A stretch of 64,000 nucleotides of DNA from CADDYT01 sp035294125. Its GTDB lineage: Bacteria > Chloroflexota > Ktedonobacteria > Ktedonobacterales > Ktedonobacteraceae. This document shows, piece by piece, positions 25,761-33,880 of this stretch. The position numbers were made by a program, and so were the translations under genes. Every line of letters starts with the position of its first letter. Position 1 is the first letter of the stretch. Location of the stretch: the NCBI GenBank assembly GCA_035294125.1, contig DATGLM010000011.1:1-64000 (forward strand), given 5' to 3'. The notes beneath the pieces were generated by a model. That model worked only from the letters and a program-made list of their open reading frames with translations, ran no database searches and had not been told where the DNA came from.

Positions 25761-26956
25761 CACAGGAAGCAGAGCGGAACCTCAAACAGAGTTTTCCGCG
25801 TGAATTACTCGACCAACCTCCCTCGGCCCGCCTCAGCTATTTCAAGGCATATACCGTCGCGCATCCGTTCCTGGAGCGAGCAGACGAGCAGGTGCGCAGC
25901 GCGCTGCGTGAACCGGGAGGGGCCTTGTTACTGTTCATCATCGGACCGACAGGCGTAGGCAAAACGACCCTGTTGACCTTCATCGAACAGCGTTTGCTGA
26001 AGCTTGCCCAGGATCAGCTTTCACACGACCCAGATTACGTGCCGGTCATTAAGCTGGATGCCATGGCTCCTTCAGCCCGGCAGTTCCGCTGGCCCGATTT
26101 CTACACGCGCGCGCTGATGGCGGTCTCTGAGCCGCTCATTGACTACAAAGTGGAAAGAGGAGCTGTTCTGCCAGTCTTTAATGAAAGGATGGGCAGGCAT
26201 GTACCACCTCGTTTGGTTGGGGATGCTGCCGCCCTGCAGCGATCCTGGGAACAGGTGCTCAAATATCGGCGACCAGAGGCCATCCTGATCGATGAAGCCC
26301 AACACTTTGCCAAAACGGCAGGCGGCACGCGGCTGGAAGATCAGCTCGACCATGTGAAATCGCTGGCGATTGCCACGCGCACGGTTCACATCCTGGCAGG
26401 AACCTACGATCTCTTGCTCTTCCGTAACTTGAATGCCCAACTCTCCCGTCGCAGTATTGATGTGCATTTTCCTCGGTATGACGCCACCAAGCCAGAGGAG
26501 CGCAAAGCGTTTCAACGAACACTGCTGACGTTCCAGCGGCATCTTCCGCTGGAACAAGCGCCTGACCTGGTGCATCAGTGGAAGACCTGCTACGCGCACA
26601 CCATTGGCTGTATCGGCTTGCTCAAAGATTGGCTGACCACAGCCCTTGCCGAAGCCGTAGAAACAGGGGCCACGACCATTTCTCCCAGTCTCTTCGCTGC
26701 TCATGCTCCCTCAATTGACCGCTGCAACCAGATGATTACGGATATTGAAGAGGGAGAAAACGCGCTGCGTGCAGACCCGGAAGCCACAGAGAAACTGTTG
26801 GCACGCCTGGGCTTAGGCCCGCGAAGAACCCGAGAGAAGCCAACCGACCAAGAAGGAGAACAGTCTGCGCCCGCGGCACCGTCGCGCCGCAGACGTGTAG
26901 GGCAACGCAACCCGACGCGTGATGCGGTCAAGAAAGAGGTGGAAACCGATGGGTAA
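25757..26956 (+). CDS. tnsC: TnsC AAA+ ATPase, transposition regulator
   Basis: 399 aa. AAA+ ATPase that bridges target selector and transposase. Walker A IIGPTGVGKT at residues 61-70, Walker B AILIDEAQH with D179/E180, and a sensor-like stretch ILAGTYDLL. The C-terminal part is helical and ends in a basic, disordered tail (about 355-399, many Arg/Pro/Ala). Its ATG overlaps the tnsAB stop by 4 bp, and its stop overlaps the tniQ start by 8 bp, so the four genes are probably translated in a coupled way. Length is within the range of TniB/TnsC proteins. Confidence 0.92.
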   Translation: MTQEAERNLKQSFPRELLDQPPSARLSYFKAYTVAHPFLERADEQVRSALREPGGALLLFIIGPTGVGKTTLLTFIEQRLLKLAQDQLSHDPDYVPVIKLDAMAPSARQFRWPDFYTRALMAVSEPLIDYKVERGAVLPVFNERMGRHVPPRLVGDAAALQRSWEQVLKYRRPEAILIDEAQHFAKTAGGTRLEDQLDHVKSLAIATRTVHILAGTYDLLLFRNLNAQLSRRSIDVHFPRYDATKPEERKAFQRTLLTFQRHLPLEQAPDLVHQWKTCYAHTIGCIGLLKDWLTTALAEAVETGATTISPSLFAAHAPSIDRCNQMITDIEEGENALRADPEATEKLLARLGLGPRRTREKPTDQEGEQSAPAAPSRRRRVGQRNPTRDAVKKEVETDG

Positions 26957-28340
26957 CACACAGCTTGCGGAGTTTCCCTGGTGGCAGTTGACAACCATCG
27001 CCTTGCCAGAACGCAGTACGCTCTACGCGCCAGCACCAATTGGCGTGGGAACCGCTGAATGTGAAAGCCTGACCAGTTACCTTGCCCGCCTGGCCGAGGC
27101 GCATTGTGTCTACCCAGGCGTGCTGCTCCAGCAGATGCTGGTTCCTCTCATGAAAGAACTGGAGTCGCAAACGAGTGGGGATCTCGAACATCCCTTGTGG
27201 AGACGCGATGGGAGCGGGTCGCATTTGGTCAATGTGACCAGCCCTCGCGCACGTGCGGCTCTAGATGCCCTTGAAAGGCTCACACTGCGCACGGATTTGG
27301 GCAGTCTTGCGCTTTTCGCGTTAACAGAGGTCCTACCGATTCGAGGATTAACTCGGCAGACCTTAGCCTGGTGCCCGCTCTGTTACGAAGAATGGCAGAT
27401 GCTGTATGATCCCCTCCTGTGGACGTTTCGGGAAATCACCACCTGTACGCATCATGGGGTGCGTTTGCAGACGCATTGTCCTCATTGCGCCAGATCGCTT
27501 CCTCACCTGACCTGGCGCTCGCGGCCAGGATACTGTGCGTTTTGTTCCGGTGCGCTGTTCGTCAAACAAGAAGATGGTGTGCAGACCGTGGCCGTTGATT
27601 CTCATGAGTTCGCCTGGCAGCAATGGGTCTCTCATGCCCTGGGAGGAGTGATCGCGCGGCTTGCTGAGATCAGGGTTGCGCCAAAACGAGAAAGGATTCG
27701 CCAGGTGGTGAGCGATGCAGTAGAACGATTGGCAGACGGAAATATTGCCACATTTGTCCACTTGCTTGGCTTGCCAACGAACACAGTGAAGAATTGGTGT
27801 CAGGGCAAGCGGATACCAGAACTAGGTATGCTCTTACGGCTCTGTTACCGATTAGATCTCTCGTTGTGTGAGGTGCTGCTTCAGGAAGAGGAAAGGCTTC
27901 AACCGTCTCTGAGAGATCCGGTGCCACCAGCGCTCTTTCCGTCCAGGAAACGAACCGCGATCAACAAGGAGAGTATTGCTCATCAGTTGGAACAAGCAGC
28001 GAGGAGAGCCGAAAATCCTCCTCCCTCACTGAAAGAGGTAGGCCAGCAGCTCGGCTATCAGCCAACCACCTTGTACAAAATCAATCGGGCTGCCTGTCAT
28101 GCCATTGCTGAGCGCTACACCGCATATCGCCGAGAGCTTCGGGAAAAACGGCTGCAAGGATATCGCGAAGAGATCCGGCGGATTGCCTTGTACCTTCAGG
28201 CAGAGCAGGTTGCGCTGACGCAGCGGCATATCGCTCGGTATCTCGTGCAACCGGCCATTTTGCGCGATCCGGAAGTACGTGAACTCCTGCGAGAAGTCTG
28301 TCGTGAGCTAGAGATCAGCAATGGAGAAAAGCTACGATGA
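26949..28340 (+). CDS. tniQ: TniQ/TnsD target-selection protein
   Basis: 463 aa. TniQ domain with the zinc-finger series CPLC (142-145), CTHH (166-169), CPHC (177-180) and CAFC (196-199). The C-terminal half has two helix-turn-helix-like regions (NTVKNWCQGKRIPELGMLLR near 278-297, and LKEVGQQLGYQPTTLYKINR near 360), as in TnsD-type proteins that read a specific attachment sequence. This length is longer than CRISPR-associated TniQ, which fits sequence-specific targeting by the protein itself. ATG at 26949 with GAGGTGG; stop overlaps the next ATG (ATGA). Confidence 0.88.
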   Translation: MGNTQLAEFPWWQLTTIALPERSTLYAPAPIGVGTAECESLTSYLARLAEAHCVYPGVLLQQMLVPLMKELESQTSGDLEHPLWRRDGSGSHLVNVTSPRARAALDALERLTLRTDLGSLALFALTEVLPIRGLTRQTLAWCPLCYEEWQMLYDPLLWTFREITTCTHHGVRLQTHCPHCARSLPHLTWRSRPGYCAFCSGALFVKQEDGVQTVAVDSHEFAWQQWVSHALGGVIARLAEIRVAPKRERIRQVVSDAVERLADGNIATFVHLLGLPTNTVKNWCQGKRIPELGMLLRLCYRLDLSLCEVLLQEEERLQPSLRDPVPPALFPSRKRTAINKESIAHQLEQAARRAENPPPSLKEVGQQLGYQPTTLYKINRAACHAIAERYTAYRRELREKRLQGYREEIRRIALYLQAEQVALTQRHIARYLVQPAILRDPEVRELLREVCRELEISNGEKLR

Positions 28341-29653
28341 ACAAGTATGTTCGCAAGCTCTTCGGAATCATGTTTCAGAGTCAGCCAACACGGCAGATCG
28401 TTCATATCCAACCGCAACACTCACCCACATCTCCTGAAGAATGGCGTCAGTATTGGCAAGCGAAGGGCTTTCCGTGGAGAACGGAACCAGAGATTGACGC
28501 GAAGCGCCAGGAAGAATTGAGCAAGCGACGGGCTGTCGCTCCTGATTTTGAAAAAGGAATATACCCGTTTAAAGGGGTGAAACTGAGCCGTTCTGATGTA
28601 GAGTGGCTCTTAGCGACGCATGAGGACAAACTTGAGCCATCAGATTGGGAGTATGATCGGTATGCGGGTCTTGATTTGCGTGGTGCTAATTTGAGCCAGG
28701 TTGATTTACACGGATTGCCATTAGCTCACCTTTATGGCGGTCTACGTCGGGAGCAATGGGATGCGGCAACTGTAGAGCAACGCGACATGGCAGGGATACA
28801 CTTGGAAGGGGCTATCCTGAGAGAGGCTCATTTGGAAGGAGCGTATCTCAAAAATGCGCATTTGGAGAAAGCAGACCTTACATTTGCACATTTGGAGTAC
28901 GCACATCTGGCAAATGCTCACTTAGAAGGCGCCGATCTCTTCAGAGCTCACTTGGAAGGGGCGCGTCTCAGAGGAACGAACCTAGCTGGTGCTTATTTAC
29001 AATTAGCTTATTTTGATCATGCGACAGTACTCGACAATGCTATTCTTGGAGATGAGACGCATGGATTTGTTTCAGTAATCGATGCGCGTTGGGGCGCTGT
29101 TAATCTTTCAGTAATCGATTGGAAAGCAGTGAAAATGCTTGGTGAGGAAAGTAGGGTCAGGCAAAGTAATACAAAAATCAAGCAAGCAGATTGGGAGTAT
29201 GATGAAGCTGCCCGAGCAAATCGACAACTTGCTGTCGTTCTGCAAAACCAAGGACTGAATGAAGATGCTGCGCGTTTTGCCTACCGTGCCCAAATCCTAC
29301 AGCGGAAAGTGCTGTGGAAACAGCATGATTTCGGGAAATGGCTGTTTTCTATGTTGCTAGCTCTACTAGCGGGATATGGCTACCGCATGGGGCGTATTCT
29401 TGTTGCTTATTTGATTATTGTGCTGCTCTGTGCTGGAGCCTACTTCGTGCTAGGCATGTACTACCAGCCGCATTTGTCATTCCTTGAGGCTGTGCTGACC
29501 AGTGTTACAGCGTTTCACGGGAGGGTCTTTTCAGAGCCTTTTCTTCGCCCCGGTGAGCCTCAGCAGTGGGTTACAGCATTTGAAGCGATTGCCGGACTTG
29601 TCATTGAGGGAGTGTTTATTGCTATGCTCACTCAGAAGTTCTTCGGCAAGTAG
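28337..29653 (+). CDS. Pentapeptide-repeat protein with two-helix channel-like domain
   Basis: 438 aa. The N-terminal 110 residues are soluble and of no known family. Residues about 115-240 are pentapeptide repeats, with many HLEGA / A(x)L units forming a right-handed beta helix. A helical linker (about 290-330) follows. The C-terminus has two or three membrane helices (about 335-376 and 415-435) around a re-entrant loop (FLEAVLTSVTAFHGRVF), similar to two-helix ion-channel domains. It is the last gene of the transposon; its ATG overlaps the tniQ stop, which is unusual for cargo. It could be a defence or toxin-like membrane effector, or a helper of transposition. Confidence 0.8.
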   Translation: MNKYVRKLFGIMFQSQPTRQIVHIQPQHSPTSPEEWRQYWQAKGFPWRTEPEIDAKRQEELSKRRAVAPDFEKGIYPFKGVKLSRSDVEWLLATHEDKLEPSDWEYDRYAGLDLRGANLSQVDLHGLPLAHLYGGLRREQWDAATVEQRDMAGIHLEGAILREAHLEGAYLKNAHLEKADLTFAHLEYAHLANAHLEGADLFRAHLEGARLRGTNLAGAYLQLAYFDHATVLDNAILGDETHGFVSVIDARWGAVNLSVIDWKAVKMLGEESRVRQSNTKIKQADWEYDEAARANRQLAVVLQNQGLNEDAARFAYRAQILQRKVLWKQHDFGKWLFSMLLALLAGYGYRMGRILVAYLIIVLLCAGAYFVLGMYYQPHLSFLEAVLTSVTAFHGRVFSEPFLRPGEPQQWVTAFEAIAGLVIEGVFIAMLTQKFFGK

Positions 29654-29696
29654 TTGATGGCAGGAGAATGCAGGTGTAAATCCGTTGGGGAATCTT

Positions 29697-29719
29697 CCAA
29701 AAACGGCATATCTTGGCCG
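29697..29719 (+). repeat. 23-bp sequence shared by both transposon ends (right copy)
   Basis: Identical to 22775-22797 and in the same direction. It sits just inside the terminal right-end site. Confidence 0.85.
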
Positions 29720-29735
29720 CAGCGGCCAAATTATG
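29707..29735. promoter_or_regulatory. Right-end TnsB-site pair, inverted
   Basis: CATATCTTGGCCG (29707-29719) and the reverse-oriented CATAATTTGGCCG (29723-29735) lie 3 bp apart. The outer site is oriented as expected for the end; the inner one faces the opposite way. Confidence 0.75.
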
Positions 29736-29747
29736 GTGTTAGTCACA

Positions 29748-29752
29748 AAAGG
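29748..29752. repeat. Target-site duplication, right copy (AAAGG)
   Basis: Matches 22745-22749 exactly; see the transposon entry. Confidence 0.85.
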
Positions 29753-29760
29753 CAAAAATG

Positions 29761-29847
29761 AAGGAAGTTGAGTAGGGGGTAAAGGGCATGGATAGGATTC
29801 ATTGTGACTCAGCCGGGTCACAGCGAGATTGCTGACTCAACTTCCTT
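29761..29847. repeat. Small inverted-repeat unit, MITE- or hairpin-like
   Basis: AAGGAAGTTGAGT (29761-29773) is repeated inverted at 29835-29847, with a second small palindrome (TGTGAC / GTCACA, 29803-29822) inside. No coding capacity. It may be a miniature element, a rho-independent structure or a binding site; no flanking duplication was found. Confidence 0.4.
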
Positions 29848-29942
29848 ACCTTTAGTGTACGAAATGGACCAACAAGCGAGCGTCGTTGAGGTGTTCCGGG
29901 CAAGAAGCCGCCATTAAGGAAGCCCTTTGACATGGCTTGCCG

Positions 29943-30007
29943 TAAAAAGACCTTTTCGCATGTCATTCTTCGCGCAGAGAAGAATGACATGCGAAAAGGT
30001 CTTTTTA
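29943..30007 (-). terminator. Perfect 29-bp-arm hairpin after the TPR-rhomboid gene
   Basis: Arms 29943-29971 and 29979-30007, exact, loop of 7 nt. It starts 20 bp past the stop at 30028. T-rich and A-rich ends allow termination in both directions. It carries the ATGTCATTCTTC core of the palindrome family. Confidence 0.7.
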
Positions 30008-30027
30008 GCGGGATGTTATAAGCAATA

Positions 30028-31296
30028 TTATATCCTGCGGCGAGGCCTCAGCCGGGGCATGAGGATGAGACCGAGGATGATACCCGCAATGAGGCCGCCG
30101 ATGTGATCCTGGATGCCGATGCCGGTCTGCGAGAAATCCCAGAAAATGTTGATGGCGAGCCAGAAAACCCACTGGCCGATGAGGGCTCCTCCAAGCACAC
30201 GCCTGTTGGCGAAGAAGAAGACGCCGAGCGCGCCGAAGACGCCGAAGATGGCACCGGATGCACCTGCTGCGGCTATATCTGGTCCTCCCAGCAGTGTTGG
30301 AAGCAGTGTCGCGATGCCCCCGATAATGCCAGCGCCGAAGTAGATGACCAGGTAGCGCCATTTCCCGAAGAAGACTTCGACGGCGGGGCCGATGAAGAAC
30401 AGCGAGAGCATGTTCAGGCCGATGTGCAGGATATTGAGGTGCGCGAACATGGCGGTGAAGATGCGCCAGAATTGGCCGTCTCGCAGAATTGCCAGGTTAT
30501 CCTGAGCCATAAGGTTGAAGAGAGGTGTCGATGTAACATCCATCACATTCTGACTCTGGATAGCCATGATGATGAAAATGATCACGTTGATGGCGATGAG
30601 GGTGTAAGTGACGATGCGCGGGCGCTGGCTGAGGGCGAAGCGCGTGCGGATCACCTGCCGCTGCATGACGTTGGGGCGAGACCAGGTCGGCACGGGTTCT
30701 GCGCCTGGAGCGCCTCTTGTCCCTGCTGCACCTGTCTGCGAAGGGGAGGTGTATGGCTCGTTGGGCTGCGCCGTTCCAGCACCATTGGATGAGCCAACTC
30801 CTCTGTAGCCCGAAGGCGCGTTTTCGAGCGGCGGGAAATCGTTGTCGAAGTGGCCGCCGTAGGAGAGACGGGCGGCGCGAGCGCGGGCCAGTTGCGCATC
30901 GTAATCGTGGCCGGTGGCGCGCAGCAGGTAGGAGCGCAGGGCGTGGGCGTAGGCCATGCCGGGGTCCTGGCTGATTACCGTGTCAACGTCCTGCAAGGCG
31001 CGGTCATAGCGGCGATCCAGCAGGTTGAGCAGCGCCTTTGCCATCGTGCTTTCGACACCACCCTGTGGCTGCAACTCCTCTACTTTCCGTGCCGCCATGT
31101 AGACAACACCGTAGGAGCCGAGCGCGAGATTGGCTTCGGCCAGCCCGAGATGCACCATCGGGTTGTTTGGCTCAATCTGCGCAGCGTGGGCGTAAGCGAT
31201 GGCAGATTCGCGGGCCTGCCCCTGCGCCAGCGCCAGTTTGCCCTGTTCAAGGTATGCCTGTATATCAGTTTGTGCTTCCAAAGAATTATCCTCCAC
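30028..31296 (-). CDS. Rhomboid-family membrane protein with N-terminal TPR domain
   Basis: 422 aa. Residues 10-145 are TPR repeats (YAHAAQIEPNNPMVHLGLAEANLALG), then a Gly/Pro/Ser linker (150-205), then a six-helix rhomboid domain: LNILHIGLNMLSL, the nucleophile motif GASGAIFG and the catalytic His in QDHIGGLIAG. Rhomboids cut transmembrane substrates within the bilayer; the Ser-His dyad is present. The TPR part in the cytoplasm could bind clients. GTG start at 31296, overlapping the stop of the upstream rhomboid gene by 11 bp, so the two are translated together. Confidence 0.88.
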   Translation of the reverse strand: MEDNSLEAQTDIQAYLEQGKLALAQGQARESAIAYAHAAQIEPNNPMVHLGLAEANLALGSYGVVYMAARKVEELQPQGGVESTMAKALLNLLDRRYDRALQDVDTVISQDPGMAYAHALRSYLLRATGHDYDAQLARARAARLSYGGHFDNDFPPLENAPSGYRGVGSSNGAGTAQPNEPYTSPSQTGAAGTRGAPGAEPVPTWSRPNVMQRQVIRTRFALSQRPRIVTYTLIAINVIIFIIMAIQSQNVMDVTSTPLFNLMAQDNLAILRDGQFWRIFTAMFAHLNILHIGLNMLSLFFIGPAVEVFFGKWRYLVIYFGAGIIGGIATLLPTLLGGPDIAAAGASGAIFGVFGALGVFFFANRRVLGGALIGQWVFWLAINIFWDFSQTGIGIQDHIGGLIAGIILGLILMPRLRPRRRI

Positions 31297-32152
31297 CGAA
31301 ATGTAAGGCGATGATAGCTAAAAGTATTGTACCTGTTATTGTCAACAATGCTAACGGCCAGCAACGGCTAAGACTATGCACGTCGACCAGCGTACCGTTC
31401 GGGTTTGTGCGATAGAGCGGGGTGAACCACCAGCCGAGTAGAAAGCCGCTGAGCAAGCCGCCGAGATGCGCGAAATTATCAACGTTTTGCACGAATAAGC
31501 CAATGCTCAGATTGAGTCCAATGATGAAGAGCAGCCAGAGCAGAACCGGGATGCCCCCGCGATTGAACGCACGCCGGTGGACGAGCACGAAGATGCTGTA
31601 CGCTCCCACCAGGCCAAAGATGGCACCCGAAGCCCCGACGCTGACTTCCTGCGGCGAGAAGACAAAGCTGGCGATAATGCTCACCACGCCGGTCACGGTG
31701 TAGATCAGCAGGAAGCGGAGATGTCCAACGAGTCGCTCGATGAAAACGCCCAGTACGACGAAGTTGAGCATGTTCAGGCCGACGTGCAGCAGGTTCGCAT
31801 GCAGAAAGATAGGGGTGACGAAGCGCCAATACTGCCCCTGAAGCATGGCAGGATTGTATTTCGCGCCGTCGGCAATCAGCACATTCGCCAGGGTATCATT
31901 GTTCTGGACGTTTATGGCGTTTGCCAGTATGCTCATCAGCACGCCGGAGAGACTGTGCGCGCCCGTTGCCAGCGCGTACTGGTAGGCACTGAAGCACCAG
32001 ATGGCGATGGTAACGATGGCGACGATCCAGGTGACCCAGGAGATACGTGCGAAGCGGCTCAAGGTACGGTACTGCTCTAAGGCCGTTCGGTAGCTGATGC
32101 GTGTGCGTATGGCACGGCTTATAGAGTCATTCGCCGTGTAACTTTGTTCCAC
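31286..32152 (-). CDS. Rhomboid-family intramembrane serine protease
   Basis: About 288 aa. Rhomboid core with HANLLHVGLNMLNFVVLG, the nucleophile VGASGAIFG and the catalytic His in NFAHLGGLLSG. One extra membrane helix lies near the N-terminus (ISWVTWIVAIVTIAIW). The start is uncertain: GTG at 32152 (weak AGAGGT upstream) is chosen; a TTG at 32203 would add 17 residues without a ribosome-binding site. The gene overlaps the TPR-rhomboid by 11 bp. Two rhomboids in a row may act as a pair, or one may be regulatory. Confidence 0.85.
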   Translation of the reverse strand: MEQSYTANDSISRAIRTRISYRTALEQYRTLSRFARISWVTWIVAIVTIAIWCFSAYQYALATGAHSLSGVLMSILANAINVQNNDTLANVLIADGAKYNPAMLQGQYWRFVTPIFLHANLLHVGLNMLNFVVLGVFIERLVGHLRFLLIYTVTGVVSIIASFVFSPQEVSVGASGAIFGLVGAYSIFVLVHRRAFNRGGIPVLLWLLFIIGLNLSIGLFVQNVDNFAHLGGLLSGFLLGWWFTPLYRTNPNGTLVDVHSLSRCWPLALLTITGTILLAIIALHFGGG

Positions 32153-32285
32153 TCTCACCTCTATGCTTTGACAAAAAAACAGCGGCCCTTGCTGTGATAG
32201 CAAACCTCATAATGTATACGTTTCAGACGAGCGAAGGTCACATACTGTGACGATATATCTTCTATTATATCCAATTTCGTCTCCT

Positions 32286-32918
32286 TTAGTGCAGGGTATG
32301 CATGAAGGTAGTGATGCCGTTGAGGACGAACTGGACAGCCAGTGCGGCCAGCAAGATACCCAGGATACGCGAGAGGACTAAAATGCCAGTACGGCCAACG
32401 TGCTGGATAATCCAACTGCTACTGCGCATGACGAGCCAGGCGGCAAAGAGGGCGATGGCAATGGCGATGGCGACTGAAGCGAGGTCAAGCGGGTTGGGTG
32501 TAGCGAGGTCGACATAGAGGATGGTGGTGGCGATGGTGCCGGGACCGGCAATCATCGGGATAGCTAAAGGAAAGACGCTCACGTCCTCACGGGTACGCGC
32601 TTCCTCCGCTTCGGCCTTTGTCTCGCGAGCTCCGGATGAGCGTCCGAAAAGCATATCGACGCCGACAAGAAAGAGCAGGATGCCGCCGGCAATGTTGAAG
32701 GCGTAGAGGTTGATGCCGAGACTTTCAAGGATGAAGCGTCCAACGATGGCGAAGAAGGCGATGATGAGCGCGCTGATGATGACTGCTCGTGTGACGATGG
32801 TATTGCGCTGCGCCCGGCTCATATGCGCAGTGAGCGCAATAACGACCGGCGCGAGACCGACGGGGTCGATAATGGTGAGAAAAGCCACAATGGCCCGCAA
32901 TGTAAACGTGATAACCAA
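32286..32918 (-). CDS. MarC-family (UPF0056) integral membrane protein
   Basis: 210 aa, six predicted membrane helices in the MarC pattern: IIDPVGLAPVVIALT near the start, AFNIAGGILLFLVGVDMLFG, and PLAIPMIAGPGTIATTI in the second half, which mirrors the first half. A charged loop rich in Glu/Ala/Lys lies between the halves. TTG start at 32918 with GAGG upstream. The family has no proven transport substrate; the former link to multiple antibiotic resistance is not supported. It is separated from the rhomboid genes by 134 bp. Confidence 0.88.
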   Translation of the reverse strand: MVITFTLRAIVAFLTIIDPVGLAPVVIALTAHMSRAQRNTIVTRAVIISALIIAFFAIVGRFILESLGINLYAFNIAGGILLFLVGVDMLFGRSSGARETKAEAEEARTREDVSVFPLAIPMIAGPGTIATTILYVDLATPNPLDLASVAIAIAIALFAAWLVMRSSSWIIQHVGRTGILVLSRILGILLAALAVQFVLNGITTFMHTLH

Positions 32919-33010
32919 AGCTACAAACCTCGCAAGATTTGCCTTTAGTATATCACAGGGGTTGAATGTCTCTCTCCGGGTGACAATGATTGTCCATTGC
33001 CAGCAATCTC

Positions 33011-33040
33011 GTAGGGGCGATGTCCGGTGCTCGCCCCTAC
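33011..33040 (-). terminator. 10-bp-arm hairpin after the GlsB/YeaQ-like gene
   Basis: GTAGGGGCGA (33011-33020) and TCGCCCCTAC (33031-33040), exact. It begins 19 bp past the stop at 33060, the same spacing seen for several larger palindromes in the window. Confidence 0.5.
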
Positions 33041-33059
33041 AGGTCAGCAGGATCGAACG

Positions 33060-33422
33060 TTACGCCCTGCGGTAGTAGGGGCGGCGGCGGTGCCAGAGGC
33101 CCCAGGTGAGGACATACCAGAGGATGACGACGATGAGCGCCCCGATCAGCGCCTTGAAGATGGGCACACCGTAGATGATGGGGTCGCCGGGAATGACGAC
33201 ATTGACGACGTTTGTGATGAGCCACATGCCAAGCAGCGCGGCCAGCAAGGCTCCAATGAAGCCAAACGGGAGTCGCCATCCGACAATGAACTCGGCGATC
33301 AGGCCGATGATGGCCGCGATAATCAGGTACACAATCATGCTCAGCGTGATGGTCCAGTGCGTTGAGCCGAAATTGATGGTGACAACTACGGGACTGCTGA
33401 GCAACGTAGCCAGTGTAAACAT
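33060..33422 (-). CDS. GlsB/YeaQ/YmgE-like stress-response membrane protein
   Basis: 120 aa, three to four membrane helices. The block AAIIGLIAEFIVGWRLPFGFIGALLAALLGMW resembles the Gly-rich helix pair of GlsB/YeaQ proteins, formerly called transglycosylase-associated. The C-terminus ends in an Arg/Tyr-rich tail (HRRRPYYRRA). The start at 33422 has a consensus GAAGGAGG box; a longer frame reaching to 33545 lacks one. Family match is moderate; function is poorly known even in model species. Confidence 0.65.
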   Translation of the reverse strand: MFTLATLLSSPVVVTINFGSTHWTITLSMIVYLIIAAIIGLIAEFIVGWRLPFGFIGALLAALLGMWLITNVVNVVIPGDPIIYGVPIFKALIGALIVVILWYVLTWGLWHRRRPYYRRA

Positions 33423-33814
33423 TATATTTACCTCCTTCTCATTCAGGTATCTTGTCTTCCTGAACTGCTCTCTTATGTACTCCATTGATAGCAGGAATAT
33501 AAGTGTTCCATTGTTGAACATAACTCTCTGCTTGTAAGAAAGCAAGTCAACAATAAAAAGTCTCAGTGAATTTTCAGAATATGCTCAGCTTTCTAAGCTT
33601 GCCGCCATATCCAGATCTGTCATTCTGAACGCAACGAAGAATAACAAACGAAGAATAACAGATGAGTGACCAGTGACGTATATCATACAAGCTTCATTAA
33701 CGTGTACAAAGATAATGGGTTTGCTTACCTGATTATCAGGAAGCGCATTCGTCCTATGCTGAACAATCATTTGCTAAATCTGCTGCTGCTAGGCTTTAAC
33801 ACTAGTAGCAGAGG
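33423..33814. other. Intergenic region without a supported gene
   Basis: It holds a small inverted pair ATTGTTGA / TCAACAAT (33510-33517 and 33547-33554), a degenerate REP-like unit at 33619-33645 (GTCATTCT ... AGAATAAC) and a tandem CGAAGAATAACA next to it. No coding frame here has a ribosome-binding site or protein-like composition. Confidence 0.5.
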
Positions 33815-33835
33815 GTGATTATGCGCTATAATCAC
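33815..33835. promoter_or_regulatory. Palindrome GTGATTAT-GCGCT-ATAATCAC containing a -10-like TATAAT
   Basis: Perfect 8-bp arms, 46 bp before the ATG at 33881. TATAAT (33827-33832) lies within it. No good -35 at 16-18 bp was found, so an activator-dependent promoter with an operator over the -10 is one reading. Confidence 0.4.
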
Positions 33836-33880
33836 AAAGGGAGCCTTGATTGATATAAATATTGCCGGGAGGTATGTGCT

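Larger units (their letters stand above)
22750..29747 (+). mobile_element. Tn7-like transposon, 6998 bp, TnsAB-fusion type
   Basis: The left end starts TGTCACTCACGGCATAACC; the right end, read inward, starts TGTGACTAACACCATAATT. Both run into a CATAAxxTGGCCG site. A 5-bp AAAGG duplication flanks the element. Inside are tnsAB, tnsC, tniQ and a pentapeptide-repeat gene, all on the plus strand with overlapping ends. The left end has four TnsB-type sites, the right end two. There are no cas genes, CRISPR repeats or tnsE. The tnsAB-proximal end lies 41 bp downstream of an open reading frame, as in Tn7 next to its attachment gene. All genes look intact, so the element may be active. Confidence 0.92.

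Noticed and set aside
29761..29847. Inverted repeat as part of the Tn7-like right end
   Set aside because: It lies outside the AAAGG duplication and its sequence has no TnsB-type site.
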